Source: Cognaticolwellia mytili (GTDB taxonomy: Bacteria; Pseudomonadota; Gammaproteobacteria; Enterobacterales; Alteromonadaceae). Taken from it: DNA of 64,000 bases. Shown piece by piece: positions 18,886 through 27,702 of this stretch. The stretch lies in contig NZ_NBOF01000002.1 of assembly GCF_002104475.1 (NCBI RefSeq), forward strand, positions 62,001-126,000, in the 5' to 3' direction. Each line of letters begins with the position of its first letter. The stretch's first letter is position 1. The translations under genes were made by a program, and so were the position numbers. The notes under the pieces are model-generated. The model was not told the DNA's origin. It did no database searches and saw only the letters and a program-made list of their open reading frames with translations.

Positions 18886-20052
18886 TCAAACACAAATTCG
18901 ATTCAATGTGCTATCAACTTCATTAGCCGTTTTCTGTTGCATTTCAGTCAGTTCAGCGACTGATGACAAACCAGTATTTAACTCTCGACTCAGCTCTACT
19001 ACCATAGACATATTATCATTAATTGATGCTGTTGATTGTTGCTGTTCATTGGTACCTTGGGCTATTTGTGAGGTCAATGTATCAACTTCAGTAAACATTT
19101 GACCAATTTTTTGCAGTGCATCAACAACTTGCTCTGAATGAACTAAACTATCTTGCGATAAACTTTGGCCACGGCCAATAGCATTTACCGCATTAGTCGA
19201 CTTTTCTTGTAAGCCTTCAACCATGGCATTAATTTCAACTGTAGCTTCTTGCGTACGATGTGCCAACGCTCGAACTTCATCAGCAACAACAGCAAAGCCT
19301 CGCCCTTGTTCACCTGCTCGCGCTGCCTCAATGGCAGCATTTAGCGCCAATAGATTGGTTTGGTCAGCGATACCGCGAATTACCTCTAAAACTGAGCCAA
19401 TGCGTGAACTCTCTTCTTGCAATAACGATAAATCAGCCGCCATTGCCGTAACCTCGTTAGCAAAGTCTTCAATCGTATGCTGGCTAGTGTTCGAAGCATC
19501 AGTCCCTTGCTCTAAAATAGATAACACTTGATTGGTCGTTTCGCTCACTTGCGTAGCACTTTGAGATAACGTCGTCGATGTTAATGCCACTTGGTCAATC
19601 GAACTTGCCATTTGCTCAATTTGCTGTGCAGACTGGTTTACTGCACCAACAGATTCCCCCATTTGCGCAGCCAACGATACAGAGCCATGCTTCAAGTTAT
19701 CGGATTCACCACGAATATCATTCATAACATCAGCCAAGTTAGCAATAAATTTAGCAAGATCATTAGCAACTTTAGCTAAATCATCATCGCTTTTATCTTG
19801 AGCTAACCTTTTAGGTGCCTCATCAATACTAACGACTTGATTTATATATGTCTGCAAACGTTCAAGACGCTGAGTGAGCATTTTTTTTGAATAAACATAA
19901 CCAGTAACTATTTGCACCACAGTCATCACTAGCAGTAAAGCGACGATTGATGATTGGTTAAAGTCACTGCCAAAAAGTAGCGCTGCTAGTATTGCAATAA
20001 CGGCGATGATAACAGTGGGTAAAAGTAATTTAATACTAAGGCGATTCGACAT
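18886..20052 (-). CDS. Methyl-accepting chemotaxis protein without periplasmic sensor domain
   Basis: 388 aa. Two closely spaced membrane helices (about 8-26 and 33-52) are separated by only a few residues, so there is no periplasmic ligand domain. A short linker is followed by the cytoplasmic signalling domain. The hairpin tip [23 protein letters not shown] (split here by description: residues about 227-249) and [15 protein letters not shown] are intact, so CheA/CheW coupling is expected. Input may be intracellular or membrane-related. The C-terminus lacks a CheR/CheB pentapeptide. Family assignment is certain; the stimulus is unknown. Confidence 0.94.
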   Translation of the reverse strand: MSNRLSIKLLLPTVIIAVIAILAALLFGSDFNQSSIVALLLVMTVVQIVTGYVYSKKMLTQRLERLQTYINQVVSIDEAPKRLAQDKSDDDLAKVANDLAKFIANLADVMNDIRGESDNLKHGSVSLAAQMGESVGAVNQSAQQIEQMASSIDQVALTSTTLSQSATQVSETTNQVLSILEQGTDASNTSQHTIEDFANEVTAMAADLSLLQEESSRIGSVLEVIRGIADQTNLLALNAAIEAARAGEQGRGFAVVADEVRALAHRTQEATVEINAMVEGLQEKSTNAVNAIGRGQSLSQDSLVHSEQVVDALQKIGQMFTEVDTLTSQIAQGTNEQQQSTASINDNMSMVVELSRELNTGLSSVAELTEMQQKTANEVDSTLNRICV

Positions 20053-20119
20053 CTACATTCCAAATACTTGTTTATAATTGTTTTTATTTAAATACTGAAG
20101 CTAAGCAAAAATGCCAGCT

Positions 20120-20165
20120 TATGCTCAAACTACTTGAAAATGCATTTTCAAGTAGTTTGAGCATA
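20120..20165. repeat. 46-bp perfect palindrome
   Basis: The arms 20120-20142 and 20143-20165 are exact reverse complements with no spacer; the centre is AATGCATT. It lies 67 bases upstream of the chemoreceptor start and about 118 bases before the small gene at 20283. There is no T-tract, so it is not a standard terminator. It may be a cruciform-forming repeat or a large operator. Confidence 0.9.
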
Positions 20166-20282
20166 TATATGTTCCGAGCTTGCAAATAAATTACATGCTA
20201 TTGTGTTATTTTACTATAGTTTTTTAAGTAAAAATAAAAATATCGCTTTGTCCGTAAAAGGTACACTTACTTTAAGGAAGTT

Positions 20283-20453
20283 ATGATGCCATTCACCACC
20301 ATTTTAGTTATCGTTATTGCGGTTGGCTCTGTTTTTGCTGGAATTTTATTATTGAAGCAATCAGCGAGTAAATTTGAACTCACTGACGAGCAACAACAAA
20401 AAATCAGAGATAGAGAGATTGAGCAACTCGATAGAGATCAAAAGCAAGATTAA
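20283..20453 (+). CDS. Small membrane protein, DUF2897-like
   Basis: A 56-aa protein: an N-terminal hydrophobic helix (about residues 6-24) followed by a charged, Gln/Glu/Arg/Asp-rich tail ending DRDQKQD. A strong AAGGAAG ribosome-binding site stands 3-9 bases before the tandem ATG codons, which supports expression. Size and layout resemble the DUF2897 family of short gammaproteobacterial proteins, but the match is from memory and not tested. Function is unknown. Confidence 0.7.
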   Translation: MMPFTTILVIVIAVGSVFAGILLLKQSASKFELTDEQQQKIRDREIEQLDRDQKQD

Positions 20454-20716
20454 CAAAGTCGAAACTTTAGCTATTTATACTTTTAACTCTTGTTCACGTC
20501 ACACTTCTCACCGAAATATAACGTGAACATACGCTAAGCCCTGCATTCTCCTATTCATTATATAACGCGACTAGAGCTGATTATATTTTCGAGAAAATTA
20601 ATATTTTTCATCAACAGCATCACAAAGTTAATTGCTGTTGATATAAGACCAGTTTTTCCTTTACTTGTTAGCACAACAGCCTAAAATCATCCTATATTTT
20701 CCTGACTGGTTTTCCC

Positions 20717-21319
20717 ATGAGTTCAATACAGCATTTATTTGACAATAATCAGCAATGGTCTGACAAAATAAAAAAAGAAGATCCAAATTTCTTCAAACAT
20801 CTCTCAGAACAACAAAACCCAGAATATTTATGGATAGGATGTTCTGATTCACGCGTACCTGCTAATGAACTGCTAGGTATGCAGCCTGGTGAAGTATTTG
20901 TTCATCGTAACATTGCTAATCAAGTTATTCATACTGATCTTAATTGCCTATCCGTCATCCAATTTGCTGTCGACGTTTTAAAGATAAAGCATATTATTGT
21001 TTGTGGGCATTATGGCTGTGGCGGTGTTATTGCATCACTTGATAACAAAAGTCATGGCTTAATTGATAACTGGCTACACCATATAAAAGATGTCTATCGT
21101 TTCCATAAAGAACGCTTAGATGCGGTTGAAAATAAAGAAGATCGCTTAAAGTTACTATGTGAATTGAACGTAATAGAACAAGTTGCTAACGTATGTAATA
21201 CCACCATATTGAAAAAAGCTTGGGGAATAAACCAAGACATTACTGTACATGGCTTTGTTTACAACCTGCATGATGGAATTCTAAAAGACTTAAATGTCTC
21301 GGTTGATACTGACAAGTAA
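20717..21319 (+). CDS. can: Beta-class carbonic anhydrase
   Basis: Interconverts CO2 and bicarbonate in the cytoplasm. Zinc ligands are Cys42, His98 and Cys101, with the Asp44-Arg46 dyad in CSDSRVPANELL; CGHYGCGGV is also intact. The 200-aa length and the VHRNIANQV segment match the Can type of E. coli. The gene is monocistronic, with a terminator 43 bases downstream. A 10-bp dyad at 20610-20619/20633-20642 lies in the leader; its meaning is unclear. Confidence 0.96.
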   Translation: MSSIQHLFDNNQQWSDKIKKEDPNFFKHLSEQQNPEYLWIGCSDSRVPANELLGMQPGEVFVHRNIANQVIHTDLNCLSVIQFAVDVLKIKHIIVCGHYGCGGVIASLDNKSHGLIDNWLHHIKDVYRFHKERLDAVENKEDRLKLLCELNVIEQVANVCNTTILKKAWGINQDITVHGFVYNLHDGILKDLNVSVDTDK

Positions 21320-21361
21320 TATCCAATGAAATTAAGCGTAAAAAATTAATTCTTCAATACA

Positions 21362-21399
21362 AATAAAAAGGCTTAGCTTTGCGGTTAAGCCTTTTTATT
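21362..21399. terminator. Bidirectional terminator between can and the TonB2 operon
   Basis: 14-bp arms (21362-21375 and 21386-21399) with A- and T-tracts on either side separate the convergent can and TPR genes. Confidence 0.9.
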
Positions 21400-21448
21400 C
21401 CATCCAAAAATGAAGTTAACAGCCCCTAGAAAACATGAAGAAAAAGCA

Positions 21449-22789
21449 TTAATTCAGCATTGCTAATCGTGCACGCTGTCCCTGCTCACGTTCAACATAA
21501 TGAAACCATTGTTTCGCAATTTTTGCTGATTTGGGGATTTTTTGTGCTTGTGTGAAAGCAATAAGCGCATCGTCAAAGGCTTGTAAATTAAATTGCGCCA
21601 TACCAATCACTAAGTGCATATCGCCTACTCGGGTGATCTTGCCCCGTGTTAGGGCTTTATTCGCCGCGGCTATCGCTTCTGGCCAACGCTCCAAATTTAA
21701 ATAAGCTTGGGCAAGTTGTACGTCAAACTTACCGGTATCAGCAATTTCTGAAGCTTTAGTTAAAATCGGCAGTGCTTTTTCATCTTCTTTTGCGGCAACA
21801 TAAGCTTGTGCTAAGGCTGCAAAACTTTTCTCACTCGCCACAACGGTGCCGTTGGCAATCGCTTGTTCTAATAAAACCGCCGCTTTAAAAGGTACTTGAT
21901 GAAAACGATATAATTGCGCCAAGGTCATCACTTCACTTTCTTTCTTAATATGCCCTGCCTGCCATGATGCTTCCATCACTGCTAATTGCTTATCTTCTTC
22001 GCCAACCTCGCCATACATACCCGCCAGTTGCAGCCAATATTCAGGCTTATCGTAAAGACGAACCAGTTGTTCCATCACTTTAACGACTTGCAGGGGCTGT
22101 TTTAGCTCGTAATAACTTGCCCGTTGTAAAATTAGCCAATTCTCTTTAATCGCTGAAGCTTTTTGTTCAGCTAGCGCAATCGCCTGAGCAACTTCTGTGA
22201 TCACGTTATCAAATTGCTTATCTTGATAATAAATTTGCGCAAACATAATATGCTGAGCAGCTGTTAAGGCTTTAGTGTTATTTTCTTGCCATTGTTGTAA
22301 ATAAGCCAATGCCTGTGGGTAGTTTTGCTGCTGCATAGACAACTGAGCTAAGGAATAAATAGTCGATAAATATAATGAATCGGGAATAGCCTCTTCCTTT
22401 ATCACTAACTCAAAGTGCTCAATCGCTGACGCTATATCATCATTGCCGTAATACATAAATGCATAGAAGTTCCATAACATCGCCCTTTCATAGCTATTTA
22501 AGCTATCAACACGTTCTTTAACTTCGTCAAGTACATCAAAGCCTGCAATTTTAACACCTTCATCAGCGAGTTTTTGTGCGCGTGCTAGTTGGCTATACAC
22601 CCGGTTACGCATAGCGGGCACTTTTTTAGCGGTGCGCTTTTTAACGATACTTTTTCCATCAGTACTCGCTGGTTCATCAGCCGTTTGTCCGTAGGCTAGA
22701 TTAGTGCCAATAATAGATCCTAAAAGTATTGGCAGGCAATACCACAAGCCAACACTTAATAAAGGTACAGCTAATTTTTTCAGTAACAT
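21449..22789 (-). CDS. Tetratricopeptide-repeat protein of the TonB2 cluster
   Basis: 446 aa with a signal peptide (about 1-35, ending LAYG) and a chain of TPR helices from about residue 60 to the C-terminus, so it is probably periplasmic. It is the last gene of the DUF3450-ttpC-exbB-exbD-tonB cluster, a position where a TPR protein is usual in Vibrio, Shewanella and Colwellia relatives. Its precise role in energy transfer is not established; a scaffold or stabiliser is plausible. The gap to tonB is 49 bases. Confidence 0.85.
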   Translation of the reverse strand: MLLKKLAVPLLSVGLWYCLPILLGSIIGTNLAYGQTADEPASTDGKSIVKKRTAKKVPAMRNRVYSQLARAQKLADEGVKIAGFDVLDEVKERVDSLNSYERAMLWNFYAFMYYGNDDIASAIEHFELVIKEEAIPDSLYLSTIYSLAQLSMQQQNYPQALAYLQQWQENNTKALTAAQHIMFAQIYYQDKQFDNVITEVAQAIALAEQKASAIKENWLILQRASYYELKQPLQVVKVMEQLVRLYDKPEYWLQLAGMYGEVGEEDKQLAVMEASWQAGHIKKESEVMTLAQLYRFHQVPFKAAVLLEQAIANGTVVASEKSFAALAQAYVAAKEDEKALPILTKASEIADTGKFDVQLAQAYLNLERWPEAIAAANKALTRGKITRVGDMHLVIGMAQFNLQAFDDALIAFTQAQKIPKSAKIAKQWFHYVEREQGQRARLAMLN

Positions 22790-22838
22790 GATCTGCGCTC
22801 CTCTTTTTCAAATTTACTTTCACAAAACGAATTAAACA

Positions 22839-23525
22839 TTAACCGTCAATAGCAAAAGATATTTTATTCTGTACCCCGGCAACTTCCATTGCGACGCCGT
22901 CAACAACACGAGGTTTGTATTTAAATTTCAATGCCGCGTCTAACGCTGCACGGTTAAAAATATTTTCCGGCTCAGCACTTACCACAAATGCATCACGAAC
23001 CGATCCCGTTTTAGAAACAGTAAACTCAACAATAACAAAGCCTTCAATACCACGTGCTTGCGCACGGCGTGGATAAATAGGCGCAACTTTCACTATTGGT
23101 AAATAATCACCATCACCTGTTTCTAAGCTCAAGCCACCACTTAAACCACCATCAAGGGCAATATCAGCAGAAAAACTGCTATTAACCGCATTGGCATTAG
23201 GGTTAGCTTGTGCCATTTGCGGCTGTACCATCGGAGGTGGCGGCGTTTTAGGCTTGGCTGGTTTTTGTGGCTTACGTTCTTTTTTAACTACCTGCTGCTC
23301 TTTTTTCAGGCGAATAAAGTCAAGTACGTTACCACGTGGTGGCTCAGACATCACATCGCTGCCACCTGCTATTAACGCCTGCATTCCCCATAACAAAGCT
23401 ATCGTTGTAACAATGGCTAAAACTAAGCCAATCAGGTATCGGCCCCCAGTATCCAAAAAGCTAGCGGGTGTGTTTGGCGTCGACATACTCGACACCGGGG
23501 CATTCGCCACAGATACATTCGCCAT
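22839..23525 (-). CDS. tonB: Energy transducer TonB (TonB2 type)
   Basis: A 228-aa inner-membrane protein that spans the periplasm and energises outer-membrane receptors. A single membrane helix at about 31-52 is followed by a Lys/Pro-rich stretch (KPQKPAKPKTPPPP) and the C-terminal TonB domain with APIYPRRAQARGIEGFVIVE and KFKYKPR. The proline-rich segment is short, as in TonB2 proteins. A ribosome-binding site AGAGG precedes the ATG. It lies two bases after exbD, so it is probably co-translated with its motor partners. Confidence 0.95.
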   Translation of the reverse strand: MANVSVANAPVSSMSTPNTPASFLDTGGRYLIGLVLAIVTTIALLWGMQALIAGGSDVMSEPPRGNVLDFIRLKKEQQVVKKERKPQKPAKPKTPPPPMVQPQMAQANPNANAVNSSFSADIALDGGLSGGLSLETGDGDYLPIVKVAPIYPRRAQARGIEGFVIVEFTVSKTGSVRDAFVVSAEPENIFNRAALDAALKFKYKPRVVDGVAMEVAGVQNKISFAIDG

Positions 23526-23527
23526 AA

Positions 23528-23941
23528 CTAAGCCTCTTGCGCCGCAATAGAAACATCGTAAACACCGGCTGCACGCGCTGAATCCATCACTTTAATCAAG
23601 ACATCAGTAGTGGCTTTTTTATCTGCTTGAATAACCACAGTACCTTGTGGGTTTTCGGCTTTTAAGCGCTCAATATTTGCTTGTACGGCACGAACATCAA
23701 TACGACGTTTATTAATCCATATTTCGCCTTTGTCGCTAATAGCGACCAAAATATTAGCTCGCTCTTTTTTCACCGCAGTTGCCGCTTCTGGGCGATTGAC
23801 TTCAATGCCTGACTCTTTAACAAAAGACGCAGTTACGATGAAAAATATCAAAAGAATAAAGACCACATCTAACATCGGGGTCATATTTATTTCTTCACTT
23901 TCTTCCTGCTCTTGCAGCATTTTATTTAATTGTGAACGCAT
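23528..23941 (-). CDS. exbD: Biopolymer transporter ExbD
   Basis: Proton-channel subunit of the TonB motor. 137 aa: a short cytoplasmic N-terminus, one membrane helix (about 22-42) with the essential Asp25 in NMTPMLDVVFILLIFF, then a periplasmic domain ending AGVYDVSIAAQ. It lies between exbB and tonB. About 106 bases separate it from exbB upstream, containing the heptad-encoding repeats described separately. Confidence 0.96.
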   Translation of the reverse strand: MRSQLNKMLQEQEESEEINMTPMLDVVFILLIFFIVTASFVKESGIEVNRPEAATAVKKERANILVAISDKGEIWINKRRIDVRAVQANIERLKAENPQGTVVIQADKKATTDVLIKVMDSARAAGVYDVSIAAQEA

Positions 23942-23974
23942 AGTTTTTTCTCTTTATCGTCTATTCTGTGTTGC

Positions 23975-24039
23975 CGGTTATGGCGCTAATACAGCCTGTT
24001 ATGGTGTTAGTGCAACCTGTTATGATGCTAGTACTAAAA
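23975..24039. repeat. Three imperfect 21-bp tandem repeats after the exbB stop
   Basis: Three units (23977-23997, 23998-24018, 24019-24039) each begin GTTATG and share the layout GTTATGxxGxTAxTxCxxCCT, the third being most diverged. Read on the minus strand in the exbB frame, they encode a heptad with a repeated ITG core. They end before a TAG at 23961-23963. Confidence 0.85.
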
Positions 24040-24047
24040 GTAAAGGC

Positions 24048-24575
24048 TTAGTGGTCAACTTCCATCGCATCTTCAAGTAGCTCAGTTTCACGTTTAGCAT
24101 TACGCTGCAACCAAGTTGCGGCAAAAACACCAGATAATGACCCGACCATACCGGCCATTGTTGGTATCGTTGCGCGAGATACGCCTGAGGCCATTGACCG
24201 AGCATTGCCACTACCTGAAATTGCCATCACATCAAACACTTCAATCATGCCAGTAACCGTTCCTAGCAAACCAAGCAACGGACATAACACCACCAAACTT
24301 TGAATCAGTGGTAAGTTAGTGCTTAACAAAGCACTGCCACGAGCAACCAAGGCAATGCGAATTTGCTCTGCATACCAAGAGTGCTGCTCTGTTCGGCTCT
24401 GCCAATTCTGCTGCAATTGTTTTTTAATTCGGCGATAGCCCCAAAAAACAAAAATAAAGCGTTCAAAAATCAGTAACCACATCACACCAATCACGAAAGC
24501 AATAACGGTTAGCACCTGACCACCGGTGTCCATAAATTCACCGATGGTATTCATAAGTTCGATAAACCAAATCAT
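24048..24575 (-). CDS. exbB: MotA/TolQ/ExbB proton channel protein (ExbB2)
   Basis: 175 aa with three membrane helices (about 15-37, 90-110 and 130-150). The family core is LVVLCPLLGLLGTVTGMIEVF, here in the window LGLLGTVTGM. It forms the TonB motor with ExbD. A GGAG ribosome-binding site inside the end of ttpC precedes the ATG, so translation is probably coupled. Beyond its TAA stop the same frame stays open for 28 more codons made of heptad repeats, a feature I have not seen in ordinary exbB genes. Confidence 0.95.
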   Translation of the reverse strand: MIWFIELMNTIGEFMDTGGQVLTVIAFVIGVMWLLIFERFIFVFWGYRRIKKQLQQNWQSRTEQHSWYAEQIRIALVARGSALLSTNLPLIQSLVVLCPLLGLLGTVTGMIEVFDVMAISGSGNARSMASGVSRATIPTMAGMVGSLSGVFAATWLQRNAKRETELLEDAMEVDH

Positions 24576-24578
24576 GGT

Positions 24579-26036
24579 TTATGCTCCTCGCTCACTGCAC
24601 TCTGTTGCTTCAGCCCTCTCCGCAATAATGCCGGCACTTTGCTGCTGAAGTAAGTTAATGATTGAACGACTACGGGTATGTAATAGGGTGAAGATGAACA
24701 CCATAGGAATAGCAACGACCAAACCAAGTACGGTTGTCACTAGGGCTTGAGAAATACCACCTGCCATCAATTTAGGGTCACCTGTACCAAATAGGGTAAT
24801 GGCTTGGAAGGTGTTGATCATCCCTGTCACTGTACCCAATAAACCAATTAATGGTGCAACCACCGAAATGATTTTAATCAGTGTTAATCGGCTTGATAAT
24901 TTAGGCACTTCACGCAAAATTGATTCTGATAAACGCAGCTCTAGCGTTTCAGTATCCGCATTTGGATTTTGCTCTTTGACGAGCATCACACGGCCTAACG
25001 GGTTATCGCTATTAGCCTTATCACTTTTCAATTGGCGATTCACTTTGCCACCAATTAAGAATAAGGTGAAAAATCGTTCGATTGCGATTAACAAGCCGAT
25101 TAAACCGATAGCTAATATGACATAACCAACAGGGCCACCTTGTTCAACACGCTCTTGCGTATCTGGTGCTTGTACCAATAAACCAAGAATTGAGCCACCT
25201 GTCGGGTCTAATGCAAATGGCACAACTTCATGTGATGAAGAACTCAAGGCAGCCGCACTGGCAACATAACGACTAGAAGGCTGGCGAATAAGCTCGGCAA
25301 CAGAGCCTGTTTCGTCGATATATTCAAGGTATTTACCATTAGCGATAAGATTAAAACCACCGACACGTGTTACTTGCGTTAATTGCTTTTCACCATTGGC
25401 CATCACCACATCACGGGTAAAGCTATGTACTTTGCCGCTTTGCGTCATTTCGCGTTGTAGTTCAAACCATAAACGTTCAATTTCTTCAATTGAAGCAAGC
25501 TTTGAAGAAGACCCCATACTTTGCGCAAGTTCATCTAAAAATTCACCTCGGCCAGCAATTTGTGCTGAAACAACAGAGGTTTGAAACTTACTTTTAGTAT
25601 CGCCAGCCACTTGCTGTAAAACACCAAATAGCTCTTTTAATTCCCCCATACGGCGAGTAAGTGCTTCGGTTTTATTGCCAAGGCCAACTTCATTATCTTG
25701 AAATTGTTTTTCTAAGCGAGTACTGGTGTTGATGGCTTGATCGCGTGTCGCTTTAGCTTCGTTAAGTAAACGCCCTTGCTCATTAACTTTTAAGGTAAAC
25801 TCTCTTTCTCTGTTTTGATTTTGCTTAGTTTGCGCAATTTGACCGCTTTGTAAGCGTGATAATAGCTCATCTAAATTACTGACTTGTTGCGCAGAAACCG
25901 TCGTAGTCAAAAATAGTGACGATACCGTTAATGCGGTCATTGCACGGGTTAGTGTTTTTTTAACCTTAGGTGTTTTTATAACAAGAGCCTTCATAACAGC
26001 ATCTTGGATGAAGTTTTTTGGGTTAAACGAAATCAT
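24579..26036 (-). CDS. ttpC: TtpC-like MotA/TolQ/ExbB protein with periplasmic coiled coil
   Basis: A larger ExbB homologue required by TonB2 systems of Vibrio (TtpC). Order of parts: signal-like hydrophobic segment (ending TTTVSAQ), a periplasmic coiled-coil region rich in Gln/Glu/Lys (about 45-200), a membrane helix (VILAIGLIGLLIAIERFF) and a C-terminal ExbB domain with LIGLLGTVTGMINTFQ. The ATG at 26036 has AAGGA 9 bases upstream; the two earlier in-frame ATGs are too close to it. A Met at 25994 would give a neater signal peptide. It is four bases upstream of exbB. Confidence 0.9.
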   Translation of the reverse strand: MISFNPKNFIQDAVMKALVIKTPKVKKTLTRAMTALTVSSLFLTTTVSAQQVSNLDELLSRLQSGQIAQTKQNQNREREFTLKVNEQGRLLNEAKATRDQAINTSTRLEKQFQDNEVGLGNKTEALTRRMGELKELFGVLQQVAGDTKSKFQTSVVSAQIAGRGEFLDELAQSMGSSSKLASIEEIERLWFELQREMTQSGKVHSFTRDVVMANGEKQLTQVTRVGGFNLIANGKYLEYIDETGSVAELIRQPSSRYVASAAALSSSSHEVVPFALDPTGGSILGLLVQAPDTQERVEQGGPVGYVILAIGLIGLLIAIERFFTLFLIGGKVNRQLKSDKANSDNPLGRVMLVKEQNPNADTETLELRLSESILREVPKLSSRLTLIKIISVVAPLIGLLGTVTGMINTFQAITLFGTGDPKLMAGGISQALVTTVLGLVVAIPMVFIFTLLHTRSRSIINLLQQQSAGIIAERAEATECSERGA

Positions 26037-26048
26037 GTTCATCATTCC

Positions 26049-26825
26049 TTATTCTGCTGAGTTTTGCGCAACAGGCACAATAATTAAATCTGGAGCAAGC
26101 TGCTTACGTGCAATACGCAATGCTTTATTAACCGGTAAACGATATTCACCAGAAAGTGGCTGCCAAGACTTCGATGATTGTTGCCACATACCTAACTGCT
26201 GACCATCTCGTGTTTGATAAACAAAACTCACTCGGCCAATACGTAAGAAATCAACATCACGCTCGACACCATTTACTGTCAATAAACCGGTATAAGCTTC
26301 TATTGTGCGACCATAATCAACTTCAACTTGATAAGCTTCTAATACCCGGCGAAATTTTTCAGATACTGCAATATCAGCGCGCTCTAACATGGTTTTTAAT
26401 CCAGCTAAACGTTGACTGCGCTCCGCTGGTAAAAAAGGCATATCAAGAGTGATAAACTCTTCTAACGTGTTGATCATTCGTGCCATTAGTGGAGATATTT
26501 GACGCTCAATAATACTCACTTGTTCCATTGAAATATCTAACTGTGCTAATTCTTTTAGCTGATTTTCAAGCTGTTTGTTCATTTGCTTGTTATAAACATT
26601 TAAGCCATCAAGCTCTTTATTAACGGTTTTAAATTGTTGTAGTTTCGTTAATAATTTAGCGCTAATCGCATCAACTTTTTGTTGAGATTTATTCGCGGAT
26701 TGATTGATTTTTTGTCCGGCTGCTACTACGTTGGTTAGCTGATCTTCTTGTGCCAACGCAGGCATTGCCATCGCTGCGGCGATTAACGCTAATTGCATGC
26801 GTTTAGGTAAAGTATTTTGTTTCAT
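26049..26825 (-). CDS. DUF3450 domain-containing periplasmic protein
   Basis: 258 aa: a signal peptide (about 1-25, ending ALA), a long coiled coil (about 35-110) and a C-terminal globular part with GRVSFVYQTRDGQQLGMW. DUF3450 genes regularly stand first in TonB2 operons beside ttpC, as here. The role is unproven; a periplasmic partner of TtpC's coiled coil is a reasonable inference. The promoter of the operon should lie in 26826-27040; no clear Fur site was recognised there. Confidence 0.88.
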   Translation of the reverse strand: MKQNTLPKRMQLALIAAAMAMPALAQEDQLTNVVAAGQKINQSANKSQQKVDAISAKLLTKLQQFKTVNKELDGLNVYNKQMNKQLENQLKELAQLDISMEQVSIIERQISPLMARMINTLEEFITLDMPFLPAERSQRLAGLKTMLERADIAVSEKFRRVLEAYQVEVDYGRTIEAYTGLLTVNGVERDVDFLRIGRVSFVYQTRDGQQLGMWQQSSKSWQPLSGEYRLPVNKALRIARKQLAPDLIIVPVAQNSAE

Positions 26826-27040
26826 TGTCCATAAAACCTTTTAAAAGCGAGAATTATTAAGTTCAGCATTCATCTTATTAAAAAAGCTACAACCTAATCA
26901 CTTGGCAAAAATTTTAATGCTTCAATGTGACAATCTGGTTTCACAAATATTGCAGATTTATTAAATGACATTTTTCTTACGGTTACTGACAAATTCAGGC
27001 AAAATAGCCTCCTTAAATTAATAGTGATTGATAAATAGCG

Positions 27041-27685
27041 ATGACAAGTGAAGAAAAAATATTCATCATTGGTTTACCTAGAACAGGAACTACCAGTGTT
27101 TGTTCAGCAATGCTAACCCTAGGTTTTCGTGTCGCCCATACCGCGTACACCGATAGCGCATTTAACCAAGCGCAAGTTATCGCCGACACGCCTATTTTTA
27201 ATGACTATCAACAACTAGATATAGCCTATCCAAAGGCAAAATTTATCTATTTGGAGCGTTCATTAGCAAGCTGGTTACCGTCAATTCAACAATTATTGCT
27301 ACGTATGCATGTTAATTTAACTAGAGACGACGGCGGCTTTAACCCAATCATCAAACGCTGTTATCAAGCAACGTTCTCGCCCTACTCTCTAGAGAACATT
27401 AATAGTGTTGAGTTTTTAAGCCATTGTTACCAGCAGCATCAGTCGCAAGCTCAGACATATTTTAAAAATAGAGCAAATGACTTTTTATCCATTGATATCA
27501 GTGCTAACGATAGCTACAGAAAACTAACCCAGTTTTTAGCTATTGAAGAAAGTTTGATTGAAAATTCAGCTTTTGAAAAGCTGAACGTTGGCGGTAAAGT
27601 CACCGCTTGGAAAGACATAAAAAGTGACTTAAAAGTCGACTCGACCAATAAAGGCCGAGTAACAAAATTACCTTACTTAAGATAG
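27041..27685 (+). CDS. Sulfotransferase family protein
   Basis: 214 aa. The N-terminal IIGLPRTGTTSVCSAM matches the PAPS 5'-phosphosulfate loop, and KFIYLERSLASWLPS matches the 3'-phosphate-binding strand-helix, so transfer of sulfate from PAPS is likely. It resembles the short Sulfotransfer_4-type enzymes. No signal peptide is seen, so it is cytoplasmic. The acceptor is unknown. It is convergent with arsJ (17 bases between stops) and divergent from the TonB2 operon. The ribosome-binding site is weak. Confidence 0.82.
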   Translation: MTSEEKIFIIGLPRTGTTSVCSAMLTLGFRVAHTAYTDSAFNQAQVIADTPIFNDYQQLDIAYPKAKFIYLERSLASWLPSIQQLLLRMHVNLTRDDGGFNPIIKRCYQATFSPYSLENINSVEFLSHCYQQHQSQAQTYFKNRANDFLSIDISANDSYRKLTQFLAIEESLIENSAFEKLNVGGKVTAWKDIKSDLKVDSTNKGRVTKLPYLR

Positions 27686-27702
27686 AGTATATTCACTCTC
27701 AA

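Noticed and set aside
19223-19531. A 102-codon open frame on the plus strand, antisense to the chemoreceptor gene.
   Set aside because: It mirrors codon bias of the real gene on the other strand, lacks a ribosome-binding site and resembles no protein family.
20610-20642. A 10-bp dyad upstream of the carbonic anhydrase gene as an operator.
   Set aside because: The 13-base loop and AT-rich arms are weak, and no regulator is linked; reported only in the gene entry.
23191-23550. A 119-codon plus-strand frame over tonB.
   Set aside because: It is an antisense shadow of the proline-rich tonB region, whose TonB motifs are unambiguous.
23975-24039. A CRISPR-like array from the three 21-bp repeats.
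   Set aside because: The units are contiguous without spacers and no cas genes are present.
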